The notes under the pieces: generated by a model
What the model saw: the letters and a program-made list of their open reading frames with translations, nothing else
What the model was told of the DNA's origin: nothing
Databases searched by the model: none
In this document: positions 15,261 through 23,728 of the stretch, piece after piece
Layout of the letters: each line of letters begins with the position of its first letter
Position numbering within the stretch: position 1 is the stretch's first letter
Assembly (NCBI RefSeq): GCF_000286315.1
Contig: NZ_ALJG01000342.1
Span: 1 to 32,125 of the forward strand
Direction: 5' to 3'
Length of the DNA: 32,125 bases
Origin: Paenisporosarcina sp. TG20
GTDB taxonomy: Bacteria > Bacillota > Bacilli > Bacillales_A > Planococcaceae
Position numbers and translations under genes: made by a program

Positions 15261-15660
15261 TCAATTGTTTTCTTGTTTATCTGGAGACAGTTTTAGTTTC
15301 AATATATATCCAATAATGATAACGACAATGATAGAAAGAGAAATGAAAATAAGACGACTTTGGTACTCGTTAATTTTTAAAAGGTCATGTCCTAGTAGCG
15401 TATAAGCAATGGTTCCTGGAATCATGCCGACTCCTGTTGCCAGTAAGAAGGTACGCAATCTCATACCACTTAATCCAGCAGCAAAGCTAATAGCATCAAA
15501 AATAAACTAACGGAACAAGCTTAGTAATTAATATGGTTATAAACCTGTGTTTTTTAATTAATCCATAAATCGTATGATACCATTTTCCTTCATAAAGTTT
15601 TCAACAAAGCGATCACCAAACCATTTTGCTAAATAAAAAGAAACTAATGCTCCAAGCATG
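15261..15660 (-). pseudogene. C-terminal half of a TVP38/TMEM64 (DedA-like) membrane protein
   Basis: Three minus-strand frames join into a VTT-domain C-terminus: LAMLGALVSFYLAKWFGDRF in frame with the transposase remnant upstream, then LIKKHRFITILITKLVPL, then DAISFAAGLSGMRLRTFLLA and VGMIPGTIAYTLLG to a last membrane helix and stop. Shifts occur near 15556 (stop TAA 15558-15560) and near 15500. The N-terminal half is missing and replaced by IS4-type transposase sequence at about 15660. Such proteins are small polytopic membrane proteins. Identification rests on the family-specific sequence DAISFAAGLSGM...GMIPGT and is strong; the gene is clearly dead. Confidence 0.8.
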
Positions 15661-16083
15661 GCCAATTTAGCCCATTTGTGGTTCGTCAAATTCAGTGGCA
15701 ACGTACTCGAATCAATGATTTTTAACGGCATCGTGATTTTTGAGTACTTCGTTTTCCTGTGAATTTGAAGGACTAAATCTAAGAACAACAGTTGGAAGAT
15801 GTCTGGGTTCATTCCGTTGAGTCGCCGTGACAGCTGAGACACGCTAATAGAATCCATCTTTGCGGTATTTTGAAGCTGATCATCAAAAAGACAATCGCTC
15901 AGAGCGTGAAGACTTTCTGTTTGGTGCAGTTGCCGCAAAAAGGAGTAATTTTAAGAAAGAATGGGTCGTAAGTTTTTTTGTGTAATGGTCTAATTTCATC
16001 GTTTTCACTTTTTCTTCAAGCAATTGAAGATTCATAGGTGAAAACCATTGTCCAAATGACGTTTTTCGTGTAATTTTGTCCAT
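15661..16083 (-). pseudogene. IS4-family transposase remnant, N-terminal part only
   Basis: The start MDKITRKTSFGQWFSPMNLQ and the segment LDHYTKKLTTHSFLKLLLFA are typical of IS4-family transposases of Bacillus (IS4Bsu1-like). A frameshift near 15930 leads into QLHQTESLHALSDCL, then MDSISVSQLSRRLNGMNPDI and the first catalytic-Asp region IIDSSTLPLNL, ending at NHKWAK. The rest of the transposase, with the second Asp and the Y-(2)-R-(3)-E-(6)-K region, is deleted, and sequence from a TVP38 gene follows directly in frame. AAAAAAGGACC precedes the start at 16083. The element cannot transpose. Confidence 0.78.
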
Positions 16084-16353
16084 GAGTTGGTCCTTTTTTA
16101 ATGGATTTGGACGGGTTACCACCTGACTTTATCCATTATAAAGGACTTTTTCTTTGCAAAAAATGAGATTATTGAACATTTTGAGTATTTTTATAACTGG
16201 AGTTAATTTAATGCAACACTAGTGATTTTATTTATATCTATGTGATGAAGTAAGTGAACTCAATTAGGTTGTCTTACACCAGATAATCAAGCATGTTCAA
16301 GTTAGTAAGAAGCAGAACAACCACTTGAGGTTCATTTGAAATTAATCAAAACA

Positions 16354-16692
16354 TTACCATAAAAATGCTGCTGCTAGAGCTATCGCAGCAATAGAACTAA
16401 GCCCTATACCATATCCATATCCACCGTATCCACCACCACGTCCGTATCCACCATATCCACCATATCCACCACCACGTCCGTATCCACCATATCCTCCATA
16501 TCCTCCACCACGTCCGTATCCTCCAAAGAATCCATAACCATAACCACCAAGATTTCCAGTTGGTCGAATCCAGACAGTATCTTTATTTATTCTGGTGATT
16601 TCACCCATATGAACCCTACCATCACGGCAAGTAATTCTCACGTTTTTCCCATGGTATCTACAGCACACATTATACAAATCAGAATGAGACAT
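16354..16692 (-). CDS. Gly/Tyr-repeat protein with a small Sm-like N-terminal domain
   Basis: A 112-residue protein starting MSHSDLYNVCCRYHGKNV. ATG 16692 is chosen because AAGGAGGAT lies just upstream; a longer frame up to 16725 would include that site. Residues about 8-45 (RITCRDGRVHMGEITRINKD) look like a short beta-barrel of Sm/YdgA-like character, as in RNA- or coat-associated proteins. Residues about 50-95 are three 12-residue repeats of GRGGGYGGYGGY type, and the last roughly 17 residues form a hydrophobic helix. Glycine/tyrosine-rich, membrane-tailed small proteins are common among spore-coat and crust proteins, so a sporulation role is plausible but inferred. I recognise no named family. 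Confidence 0.7.
   Translation of the reverse strand: MSHSDLYNVCCRYHGKNVRITCRDGRVHMGEITRINKDTVWIRPTGNLGGYGYGFFGGYGRGGGYGGYGGYGRGGGYGGYGGYGRGGGYGGYGYGIGLSSIAAIALAAAFLW
16405..16530 (-). repeat. Three tandem 36-bp repeats coding GRGGGYGGYGGY
   Basis: CCACCACGTCCGTATCC recurs with 36-nt spacing (starts near 16432, 16470 and 16506). The first two units are nearly identical in bases, while the third uses CCT for CCA in places, showing recent duplication followed by drift. All lie inside the Gly/Tyr-rich gene and keep its frame. Confidence 0.75.
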
Positions 16693-16717
16693 TTTTATCC
16701 TCCTTTCAAACGTATTT

Positions 16718-16731
16718 ACATACAAGTATGT
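16718..16731. promoter_or_regulatory. Inverted repeat upstream of the Gly/Tyr-repeat gene
   Basis: ACATAC-AA-GTATGT is a perfect 6-2-6 dyad about 26 nt upstream of the start at 16692. Read on the minus strand it gives CATACATA, reminiscent of a sporulation sigma -10 element, but no matching -35 was convincing. Confidence 0.3.
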
Positions 16732-16856
16732 ATGATTAACTTATGATGCAAATTATTTTTTGTAATAGACAAACGTCTAGAGACATGTATAGTAATTATG
16801 CATCCCGAACATATATTAATAGGCGTAGATAAATAAACTATAAAAGGGTGAGATAC

Positions 16857-17696
16857 TTGTCAGTAATTCAAACACAAACATGGCTTTATGAATTTGTGAA
16901 TAGATGTGAGGAGCAGATAGGAGGAAATTCACATTTTATTCAATGTGAAACTATATGTGTCCCGCTAGTAGAAGCGTTTCCAAAAATAAATCCCGAAGAA
17001 TTACAATACGAACTTTTAAACCACGGATTATTTGATTCTATTGATTGGGTGACCTTAGGAAATACCGTAATAGAAATGGAATTACACAACATTTGGGGAA
17101 TTGTTGATCATGAATATAAACTTATAAGAGATTTATGGAATGGTCCAAAGATTCCGATCTTTATATTCCCTGTAAAAAAAGTGAATGTTGAATTAATAGA
17201 CCGATTTCCTACTAAAAGCGGGGTGGCATATAAAGGCGCATTATTTTTATTTTTGTCTGCGGAGGTACCAATAGAAGAAATTAAGGCATTATTAGCTCAT
17301 GAATATAACCATGTTTGCCGACTAAACTATTTGGGTTTATCTCCTGAGAAAATCCCTCTAAAGGATTCGCTAATTATTGAGGGGCTAGGAGAGTATGCAG
17401 TTAAAGACTTATATGGTGAAAAGTGGCTAGCACCTTGGACAAATCTCTATTCATTTAACGACACTGCCGAAATATGGGCTAAATACTTTATACCGTCTTT
17501 GAATCTGGTTGGAATAGGAAACCATGGACATTTTTTATATGGGAATGACAGAAACCCTTTTCCTAAATGGATCGGCTATTATATTGGTTTTCAAATTGTT
17601 GATTCTTTCGAAAAAAAGAACGGTCCATTTAATAATTACGAATTATATTGTAAATCTTCTGAAGAACTAATTGCCGGTTCCAGCTATTACTTGTGA
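16857..17696 (+). CDS. DUF2268 putative zinc protease (YjaZ-like)
   Basis: A protein of about 279 residues with the zinc-protease signature LLAHEYNHVCRL (HExxH-like: H-E-Y-N-H) and a downstream glutamate in IIEGLGEYAV, which together form a gluzincin-type metal site. This matches DUF2268, the family of B. subtilis YjaZ. No signal peptide is visible. The TTG at 16857 (SVIQTQTWLYEF) is preferred because AAAGGGTG (16843-16850) sits 6 nt upstream; a GTG at 16848 would lie inside the ribosome binding site. Substrates are unknown. The gene is monocistronic and converges with the broken methyltransferase gene, whose stop is 2 nt away. Confidence 0.83.
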   Translation: MSVIQTQTWLYEFVNRCEEQIGGNSHFIQCETICVPLVEAFPKINPEELQYELLNHGLFDSIDWVTLGNTVIEMELHNIWGIVDHEYKLIRDLWNGPKIPIFIFPVKKVNVELIDRFPTKSGVAYKGALFLFLSAEVPIEEIKALLAHEYNHVCRLNYLGLSPEKIPLKDSLIIEGLGEYAVKDLYGEKWLAPWTNLYSFNDTAEIWAKYFIPSLNLVGIGNHGHFLYGNDRNPFPKWIGYYIGFQIVDSFEKKNGPFNNYELYCKSSEELIAGSSYYL

Positions 17697-17698
17697 AA

Positions 17699-18403
17699 TT
17701 AAGTTAAGTAGCACCTAAACGCACGAAAACCAATGAGTTGAGGATGTTGGTCAATAAAATTATTATGCTCATCCCATAAATCATAAAAATCAAGATTTAT
17801 GTTTTCGGACTGATTAATATCGTTAATTTCATATGGAATCAGATCTACTGGGGCATTAATTATTTCAATTCTAGTAAATCCAGCTTGTTGAAGCTTCAAT
17901 ATCCATTCTTCTTCATTTAAAATTTCATTGATACCGTAAAGGCTAAAAACTTTTCTTTGTAATTCGTCTGACAGGCATTGTTCTGCAGTCATTTCAATCA
18001 TGATCATACTTCCGTCACTTTTTAATACTCTTGCTAGCTCATCTACCGTTTTAGAAATATCAGGAAAAGCGATAACAGATTCAGCAATAATAAAATCGAA
18101 GGAATTATCCTCTAGATTCAAATTTTGTGCATCTCCTTCAATTATTTTGACTCGGGATTCCTTATTTTTAAATCGTTCTCTAGCTTTTTCTAACATAATT
18201 GGGTGATTATCTATCCCAGTAACTTGACACTCAAACCTTTGAGCTAAGAAAGCTGCTGTCTGACCAGTTCCTCATCCAATATCTAACACAGATTCAGGTT
18301 GAATGATTTCATCTTCCAATCTGGATCGAGTTAGAGCAAAACCACCAGGATGTGCTCCTCCAATTCCAAAATAAGCCAAAAAATATAAATATTCATTTAA
18401 CAT
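17699..18403 (-). pseudogene. Class I SAM methyltransferase with an in-frame stop in motif I
   Basis: The minus-strand frame from ATG 18403 (AGGAGG 6 nt upstream) runs MLNEYLYFLAYFGIGGAHPGG and reaches SVLDIG-stop-GTGQTAAF. The TGA at 18272-18274 replaces the Cys (TGC/TGT) of the SAM-binding VLDIGCGTG. The same frame then continues uninterrupted: TGIDNHPIMLEKA, IEGDAQNLNLEDNSFDFIIA, VDELARVLKSDGSMIMIEM, to the stop at 17699, 234 codons in all. It is a UbiE/Coq5-like small-molecule methyltransferase by fold. A single base change explains the lesion, so it is either a very recent nonsense mutation or a sequencing error. An internal ATG at 18196 would give a protein lacking motif I. Confidence 0.85.
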
Positions 18404-18570
18404 TTTCATCCTCCTATTGTTAGTGTTTTTCCACTAAAAACTATAATATGCTAGCAATTCAGATGTGTAACAGCATGGGGTATTTTATAAATTATGGCAC
18501 TTGGGTCAGCTGCAGTAATTTGTGTACCCTGTTTGAATAAATATAGATCCTATATTATTCACACAAAAGA

Positions 18571-18620
18571 ACAAAAAAGCGAGAAACTCTTATCACACTA
18601 AGAGACTCTCGCTTTTTTGT
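18571..18620. terminator. Terminator-like hairpin at the left side of the IS1380 element
   Basis: ACAAAAAAGCGAGA (18571-18584) pairs with TCTCGCTTTTTTGT (18607-18620), with T-runs in both directions and extra pairing of CTCTTA with TAAGAG inside. It can block readthrough into the transposase gene from outside. Confidence 0.75.
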
Positions 18621-18645
18621 TTTCACTTATTAAGTGAAAAGAACC

Positions 18646-18692
18646 CTCCTTTTTGGTATGTTTTAATCACCACAAAAAAAACAAAAAAGGAG
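18646..18692 (+). promoter_or_regulatory. Hairpin sequestering the transposase ribosome binding site
   Basis: CTCCTTTTT (18646-18654) pairs with AAAAAGGAG (18684-18692), and the latter is the transposase Shine-Dalgarno. Transcripts entering from outside would fold this and hide the site, as in other insertion sequences. A palindrome TTCACTTA-T-TAAGTGAA lies just before it. Confidence 0.55.
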
Positions 18693-18702
18693 AGGATTCT
18701 AT

Positions 18703-20023
18703 ATGAAAAGTGTACAAGAAACGAGCTTGCAATTCAATAAAAGAGTAAAGATTAATTTTGATGGCGGTGATCTCTCTTCGGATTCCGGATTACTGCTGTA
18801 CAAAGAATTTGATGAGAAGCTAGGTATTACGGAAATGATGAAAGAAAAAATCAACATCAAAGATTCTTCCTCCCATCACACTCATTTCAATCATGATGTC
18901 ATCATGCAGAAAGTGTACCAGCATCTCGCCGGCCATCATACGGATAACGCAGCCGATGATCTTCAAGTGGAACCGACGATGCTTCGCATTTTTTCAAAAG
19001 AACGATTGGCATCCCAACCAACCATCTCCCGTCTAAATTCAAAAGTAGACGAAGAAACCGTTGATCAATTTCAACAGGCAATTCAATGCTTATTTGATCG
19101 TGTTCAACAGGTAAAGCCAAGTGACGGTTTTATCTTTGATATCGATTCTGCGAATTTCGAGACAACAGGAAATCAAGAGAACACTTCATATAACGCACAT
19201 TCGGACGATGGGCTTTCATCCGTTGTTCTTATTTGATGGGCTAACTGGGGATTGTATCAAAGCTGTCCTCCGAAGTGGAAACGTGTATACCTCAAATGGC
19301 GTGATTGAATTTTTGGAGCCCGTTCTGATTCACTTTAAAGAACGATATCCTCACTGTCCCATTATCATTCGCGGAGATAGTGGTTTCGCGTCTCCAGGGT
19401 TATATGAATTGTGTGAAAAGTATGATGTACATTTTGTCATTCGCCTAAAGGCCAATGCAAAATTAATTGGGTTTGCCCAAGAATTAGAGGCTCAAGTTAC
19501 AAAAAATCTCGGTATCACAGTTGAACCATGTGTCTTCTTTAAAGAAATAAACTATCAAGCAGCGTCTTGGCAGATCAAACGAAGGGTGATCATCAAGCTC
19601 GAAAAACCGGCAGGTGAACTCTTATTTACCTATACATTAATTGTGACGAGTCTTTCTGCCAATGCTAAAAATGTGGTAAAAACCTATCAAAATCGCGGAA
19701 CGATGGAGAATTTTATAAAAGAAGGTAAAAATGGTTTTGCGTTTGATTGGTTAAGTAGTCATTCTCAAAAAACAAATGCCATCCGTCTCCAAATGGCCGT
19801 GTTAGCTTATAATTTCCATAATTGGTTCCGAAGAATGTGTTTGCCAAACAAAGTCCGCAATCAAACGATGGAAACCATACGCAGTCAACTCATTAAGATT
19901 GCAGGAAAAGTCATCCGCTCTGCTCGCTACATCACGTTCAAATTATGCAGTAGTTGCCTATACAAAGATGTATTCTGGCAAACGCTTCGGAATATACAAA
20001 ACCTGCGAGTCAAAATAGAGTAA
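18703..20023 (+). pseudogene. IS1380-family transposase with a frameshift
   Basis: The first frame (18703-19236) has FDGGDLSSDSGLLLYKEFD and the first catalytic region FIFDIDSANFETTGNQE. The second begins effectively at RTMGFHPLFLFDGLTGDCI and contains IIIRGDSGFASPGLYELCEK, FVIRLKANAKL, RGTMENFIKEGKNGFAFDWL and the C-terminal AYNFHNWFRR. These are the DDE-type landmarks of IS1380 transposases. The join lies near 19195-19205, where one base is missing between SYNAH and RTMGF. The restored protein would be about 440 residues, the usual length. I could not identify clear terminal inverted repeats or a target duplication. Because every other part is intact, the element decayed recently or the base is a read error. 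Confidence 0.88.
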
Positions 20024-20058
20024 ATGCATAAAAAGTAATCCAAATTTTAAAAAAATCC

Positions 20059-20089
20059 GACAGACCAAGGGAGAAGTCTGTCCATTTTT
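20059..20089 (+). terminator. Terminator after the IS1380 transposase
   Basis: GACAGAC (20059-20065) pairs with GTCTGTC (20076-20082), followed by a T-run at 20085-20089, 36 nt after the transposase stop. Confidence 0.6.
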
Positions 20090-20153
20090 CGTACTCGAAG
20101 ATAATTGGTATGAACTTTTACTAATTTTCCTGTGCAAAACAAAGAAAAATAAA

Positions 20154-20211
20154 AAATAAACCACAAAATGAATTCGGATATCAAGATCCCTTTACATTTT
20201 GTGGTTTATTT
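20154..20211. terminator. Long perfect inverted repeat, bidirectional terminator-like
   Basis: AAATAAACCACAAAATG (20154-20170) pairs perfectly with 20195-20211, flanked by A- and T-rich runs. It lies at the right side of the IS1380 region and insulates it from the yjcZ gene. Confidence 0.7.
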
Positions 20212-20360
20212 TTGGTGGAAAATTTGTCCCATGAATAATTTGGGATAGATAACAGTTATTGTGTTATTTCTCTTTTGTATATATAAGGAAGGTATATAGC
20301 CCTATCATTATCTAATATTGTTCACATTCTATTATGAGCAACAGGAGAGGGGGGAATAAG

Positions 20361-20474
20361 ATGTCTGGATATGGTGGTGGATCAGCATTTGCGTTGATTG
20401 TTGTATTGTTTATCCTGCTAATCATTGTCGGAGCTGCTTTTGCTGGCGGTGGTTATGGTGGTGTAGGTTATTAG
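20361..20474 (+). CDS. yjcZ: YjcZ-family sporulation miniprotein
   Basis: A 37-residue protein, [20 protein letters not shown] followed by [14 protein letters not shown] and a terminal VGY. This is the classic layout of Bacillus YjcZ/SscA-type proteins: a short Gly/Tyr head, one hydrophobic helix (about residues 9-28) and a Gly/Tyr tail. SscA of this family takes part in spore coat assembly and germination; for most paralogues only sporulation-time expression is known. AGGAGAGGGGGG precedes the ATG. A clear terminator follows 15 nt after the stop. It stands alone between the IS1380 element and the sporulenol synthase gene, another sporulation function. Confidence 0.9.
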   Translation: MSGYGGGSAFALIVVLFILLIIVGAAFAGGGYGGVGY

Positions 20475-20488
20475 ATGGCCAAAAAATA

Positions 20489-20519
20489 GTAGGACCCTGT
20501 AATGGTCCTACCATTTTTT
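20489..20519 (+). terminator. Terminator of the yjcZ gene
   Basis: GTAGGACC (20489-20496) pairs with GGTCCTAC (20504-20511), followed by a six-T run (20514-20519). Confidence 0.9.
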
Positions 20520-20883
20520 ATTCTATTAGCAATAAAATCAGAATGTGAAAATATATTAAATAGCTTTGTTTTCGTAAAATCAAATAACTATTTAACTGGA
20601 GTTCGAAATATCTACTATTTACTTTGTAAATAGTGAAATGAGTATATTAATTTCAATTATATTGACAGAAAACAGGGATGGCAATAGCTGTGAAAGTTGT
20701 TCATTTCTTTTGATTAGTAAAGTATTTACATATGCTCTTTTCTCGGCTTCGGAACATATAATTCTAGAAAAATGGGTGCATCATTTTCAGACACAAGTTG
20801 ATTTCTCACTTCCTCGTATTTTTTAAAAGCTAAACGAATATGTTTAGGTATATTGAATTAATGCTATTGGAAGGAAGATATTT
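20520..20883. other. Intergenic region upstream of sporulenol synthase
   Basis: About 360 AT-rich bases. A 62-codon plus frame at 20638 has no ribosome binding site and no protein-like pattern. The region must hold the sqhC promoter, but no sigma element could be assigned with confidence. Confidence 0.4.
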
Positions 20884-22797
20884 GTGAGTAATACCCCGTC
20901 AGACGAAATTAAGCGTATTGTAAGCATCTTGAAGAAAGATCAATCTGAGGTAGGAACTTGGGAATACCCTTTTGAAACAGGTATTACAACGGATGCCTAT
21001 ATGATTATTTTATTGCGCTCATTAACTATTGATGATGAAGAAGAATTAATAAAGGAGCTAGTCGATCGGATTTTGAGCAAACAAGAAGACAGTGGAGCTT
21101 GGAAGCTGTTTTATGATGAAGATGGTAATGTCTCTGCCACAATCGAAGCATATTACGCCCTTTTATATTCCGGCTATTGTTCTGACAAGGATGTGCGTAT
21201 GCAAGCTGCAAGACAATTTATTTTTTCAAAAGGCGGAATAGATAAAAGTAGTTTACTAACAAAAATTATGCTTGCAATAACTGGACAAATTTCATGGTCA
21301 AAAATGTTCACTATGCCCACAGAATTTGTTTTACTACCATTGTCATTTCCGTTAAACTTTTTTGACTTCTCTGTCTTTGGAAGGGCGAATATCGCGCCAC
21401 TCATGATTCTCGCTGATAAGAAATACACAATAAAAACAAATAAAAGTCCAAATATTTCAGATTTATATATTTCAAAACACACTCGGTGGGACGAAGAATA
21501 TTTATCTTGGGTCCTCTCAAATGAATGGAGTCCTTTTCTTTCATCGATTCAAAGAAAAGTGGAGGACCTAATTGGTTTACCAAAGCAAATTCAGGAACTT
21601 GCGGTAGAAAAGACAAAACAGTATATGCTGGAACGAATTGAACCGGATGGTACCTTATACAGTTATTTCACTTCGACATTTTTACTAATTTTCGCCCTGC
21701 TTTCCCTTGGATATAAGAAAGACCATCCCACTATCATTCATGCGGTAAACGGATTAAAGGCAATGAAATGCCAAGTTGACGGCAAGACGCATATGCAATT
21801 CACTACAGCAACGATATGGAATACAGCTTTAATTAGTTATGCCATGCAAGAAGCTGGCGTCTCAGAATTAGATCCTGTAATTAAAAAAGCAAATCGATTT
21901 TTATTAACACGACAGCATTATAAATTTGGGGACTGGGTCATACATAGTCCGCAGAGTCTTCCAGGGGGATGGGGCTTCTCAAATATCAATACAATGAACC
22001 CAGATATTGATGATACTACTGCATCCTTAAGGGCTATCTGTAAAACAGTCGATATAAATACCAACGTTCATACGTCTTGGGACAGAGGAATCAAGTGGGT
22101 ATTTTCAATGCAAAATGATGATGGAGGATGGCCATCATTCGAAAAAGATGTAAATAAAAGCATTCTGTCTATGATTCCAATTGAAGATGCTGAATATTTA
22201 CTTGCAGATCCATCGAGTGCAGATTTAACAGGAAGAACATTGGAGTTTTTCGGGAATTTTACTAACTTAAAGATGAGCCATGTCTCTATAAAGTTAGGTG
22301 TAAATTGGTTATTGGATCATCAAGAACCGAATGGATCGTGGTATGGCAGATGGGGCATATGTTACATTTATGGCTCTTGGGCTGCTATAACCGGACTTGT
22401 TGCGGCAGGAATATCACAGGACCATCCTTCCATTCTAAAATCACTCAAATGGCTACGTGATATCCAAAATCCGGATGGGGGATGGGGAGAGTCTTGTAAA
22501 AGTGATAAAATGAAAACCTACGTTTCGTTAGGAGCCAGTACATTAACTCATACTGCCTGGGCATTGGATGCGCTGATTGCAGCAGAAGAAAAAGTTACTC
22601 CGGAAATAGTAAGAGGAATCAATTATATTTTAGAAAATAATGATAAAGAGGATTGGACAACAGCTTATCCAAAAGGTCAGGGAATGGCTGGTAGTTTCTA
22701 TATTCATTATCATAGTTATAGATATATTTTTCCTCTGATTGCACTTGCGCATTATCAAAAAAAATTCGCAAATGATAGCCATACGGAAAAATCATAG
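20884..22797 (+). CDS. sqhC: Sporulenol synthase (squalene-hopene cyclase family)
   Basis: A 637-residue class II terpene cyclase close in length and motifs to B. subtilis SqhC, which cyclises tetraprenyl-beta-curcumene to sporulenol in spores. The protonating motif is D374-I-D-D-T-T within NPDIDDTTASLRA. QW repeats are visible as QNDDGGW, QEPNGSWYGRWG and QNPDGGWGES. Other conserved blocks include GGWGFSNINTMNP, DPSSADLTGR and the C-terminal FYIHYHSYRYIFPL. It is a monotopic membrane enzyme; two hydrophobic stretches near residues 150-165 and 255-270 fit that. The start is GTG 20884 behind GGAAGGAAG. It stands alone, and the needed prenyltransferase/cyclase YtpB is not in the window. Confidence 0.93.
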   Translation: MSNTPSDEIKRIVSILKKDQSEVGTWEYPFETGITTDAYMIILLRSLTIDDEEELIKELVDRILSKQEDSGAWKLFYDEDGNVSATIEAYYALLYSGYCSDKDVRMQAARQFIFSKGGIDKSSLLTKIMLAITGQISWSKMFTMPTEFVLLPLSFPLNFFDFSVFGRANIAPLMILADKKYTIKTNKSPNISDLYISKHTRWDEEYLSWVLSNEWSPFLSSIQRKVEDLIGLPKQIQELAVEKTKQYMLERIEPDGTLYSYFTSTFLLIFALLSLGYKKDHPTIIHAVNGLKAMKCQVDGKTHMQFTTATIWNTALISYAMQEAGVSELDPVIKKANRFLLTRQHYKFGDWVIHSPQSLPGGWGFSNINTMNPDIDDTTASLRAICKTVDINTNVHTSWDRGIKWVFSMQNDDGGWPSFEKDVNKSILSMIPIEDAEYLLADPSSADLTGRTLEFFGNFTNLKMSHVSIKLGVNWLLDHQEPNGSWYGRWGICYIYGSWAAITGLVAAGISQDHPSILKSLKWLRDIQNPDGGWGESCKSDKMKTYVSLGASTLTHTAWALDALIAAEEKVTPEIVRGINYILENNDKEDWTTAYPKGQGMAGSFYIHYHSYRYIFPLIALAHYQKKFANDSHTEKS

Positions 22798-22845
22798 GTC
22801 AAATTGAATATTAACTTATCAGATTGAATTTTTGAGGGACCAATC

Positions 22846-22866
22846 AAAAAAGAGCCTTAGTGGCTC
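22846..22866 (-). terminator. Terminator of the GDSL hydrolase gene
   Basis: GAGCC (22852-22856) pairs with GGCTC (22862-22866), and on the minus strand a six-U tract (22846-22851) follows. The stem is short, and it lies 21 nt past the minus-strand stop, between convergent genes. Confidence 0.6.
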
Positions 22867-22886
22867 CTATACATTCCTAATTGAAT

Positions 22887-23528
22887 TTAATTTTTACGTA
22901 GACTATCAATACCCAAGTTTATTATGGTCTTCGCTATAACCTCATAACCCCTGTCATTTGGATGGACTCTATCAAAAGATAAGTATTCCTGTTCATGAGA
23001 TAAAAAAGCGTTGTAAATATCTGCAACCCTTACACTTGAATATTTTTCGGACTTTTTGATATGAAGATTAAATATCTCCACCCATTTAGTAGCTAATGGA
23101 AACTCCGGGAAGGGATTGTATAGGTTCGGGATTCTTATTATAAAATGATGGTCACAATCTTTTTTTATTTCATTTATTTTTCTCAACATTTTTGAATAAT
23201 TGGTTTGACAAGACGCTAGTGCTTCCAAAAACACGTCTTCATCGCCTTCATATTGGAATTTTCTGGTAGCGCTAATTAAGTCATTCCCTCCGGCAGTAAT
23301 AGTGAGTATTTCTGACTCTTTAATATTCTTCTGGATATAAACATTTTCAAGTTCTTTTAATACATCTCCTGTCTCAAATCCTGGGCGAGCGAATACAAAT
23401 AAAGAAATTTGTTGTTCAACCTCACATTCAATATACCTTTTATATCTCTGAACAAACCCCGGTGCAAATAACGAAGAACCTATTCCTACCGACAATGAAT
23501 CCCCTAAAGCCACATATGAAAAAGTCAT
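22887..23528 (-). CDS. SGNH/GDSL-family esterase
   Basis: A protein of about 213 residues with the SGNH blocks in order: YVALGDSLSVGIGS (catalytic Ser), ARPGFETGDVL, TITAGGNDLISA (Asn of block III) and SFDRVHPNDRGYEVIA (catalytic Asp and His). ATG 23528 is preferred because AAAGGTGG lies 8 nt upstream; a GTG at 23540 overlaps that site. No signal peptide is seen, unlike secreted LipC-type germination lipases, so it is probably cytoplasmic. It is most like the Bacillus YpmR/LipC group, where LipC is a spore-coat phospholipase needed for germination; that link is inference. It is convergent with the sqhC gene. Confidence 0.87.
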   Translation of the reverse strand: MTFSYVALGDSLSVGIGSSLFAPGFVQRYKRYIECEVEQQISLFVFARPGFETGDVLKELENVYIQKNIKESEILTITAGGNDLISATRKFQYEGDEDVFLEALASCQTNYSKMLRKINEIKKDCDHHFIIRIPNLYNPFPEFPLATKWVEIFNLHIKKSEKYSSVRVADIYNAFLSHEQEYLSFDRVHPNDRGYEVIAKTIINLGIDSLRKN

Positions 23529-23634
23529 TAGATTTCCCACCTTTAGAATTAATAGTCACCTTATATATCTATTCCAAAGTTTTGTTGATGTTCCGACATG
23601 TAAAAAGCAATTTATATTGCACGTCAATAGAGTC

Positions 23635-23674
23635 AAAAAAAGACGATGAACTCTAAGTTAAGAGAAAATCGTCT
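23635..23674 (-). terminator. Terminator of the lspA gene
   Basis: AGACGAT (23641-23647) pairs with ATCGTCT (23668-23674) with internal CTCT/AGAG pairing. The minus strand then has a seven-U tract (23635-23641). It lies 55 nt past the lspA stop. Confidence 0.65.
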
Positions 23675-23728
23675 AAGCGTTCTATAATTGATGAAGTGCA
23701 ATAGGGATTACTATGAAAATAAAGATTC

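Noticed and set aside
16405-16530. Regular 36-bp repeats resembling a CRISPR array
   Set aside because: The units are contiguous without spacers, keep one reading frame and encode Gly/Tyr repeats. No cas genes are present anywhere in the window.
19121-19236. Programmed frameshift in the IS1380 transposase
   Set aside because: No slippery heptamer or pseudoknot was seen in the overlap, and IS1380 transposases are normally one frame, so a simple lesion is more likely.
20638-20826. 62-codon plus-strand frame before sqhC
   Set aside because: No ribosome binding site, no family resemblance, and it lies in a typical promoter-containing gap.
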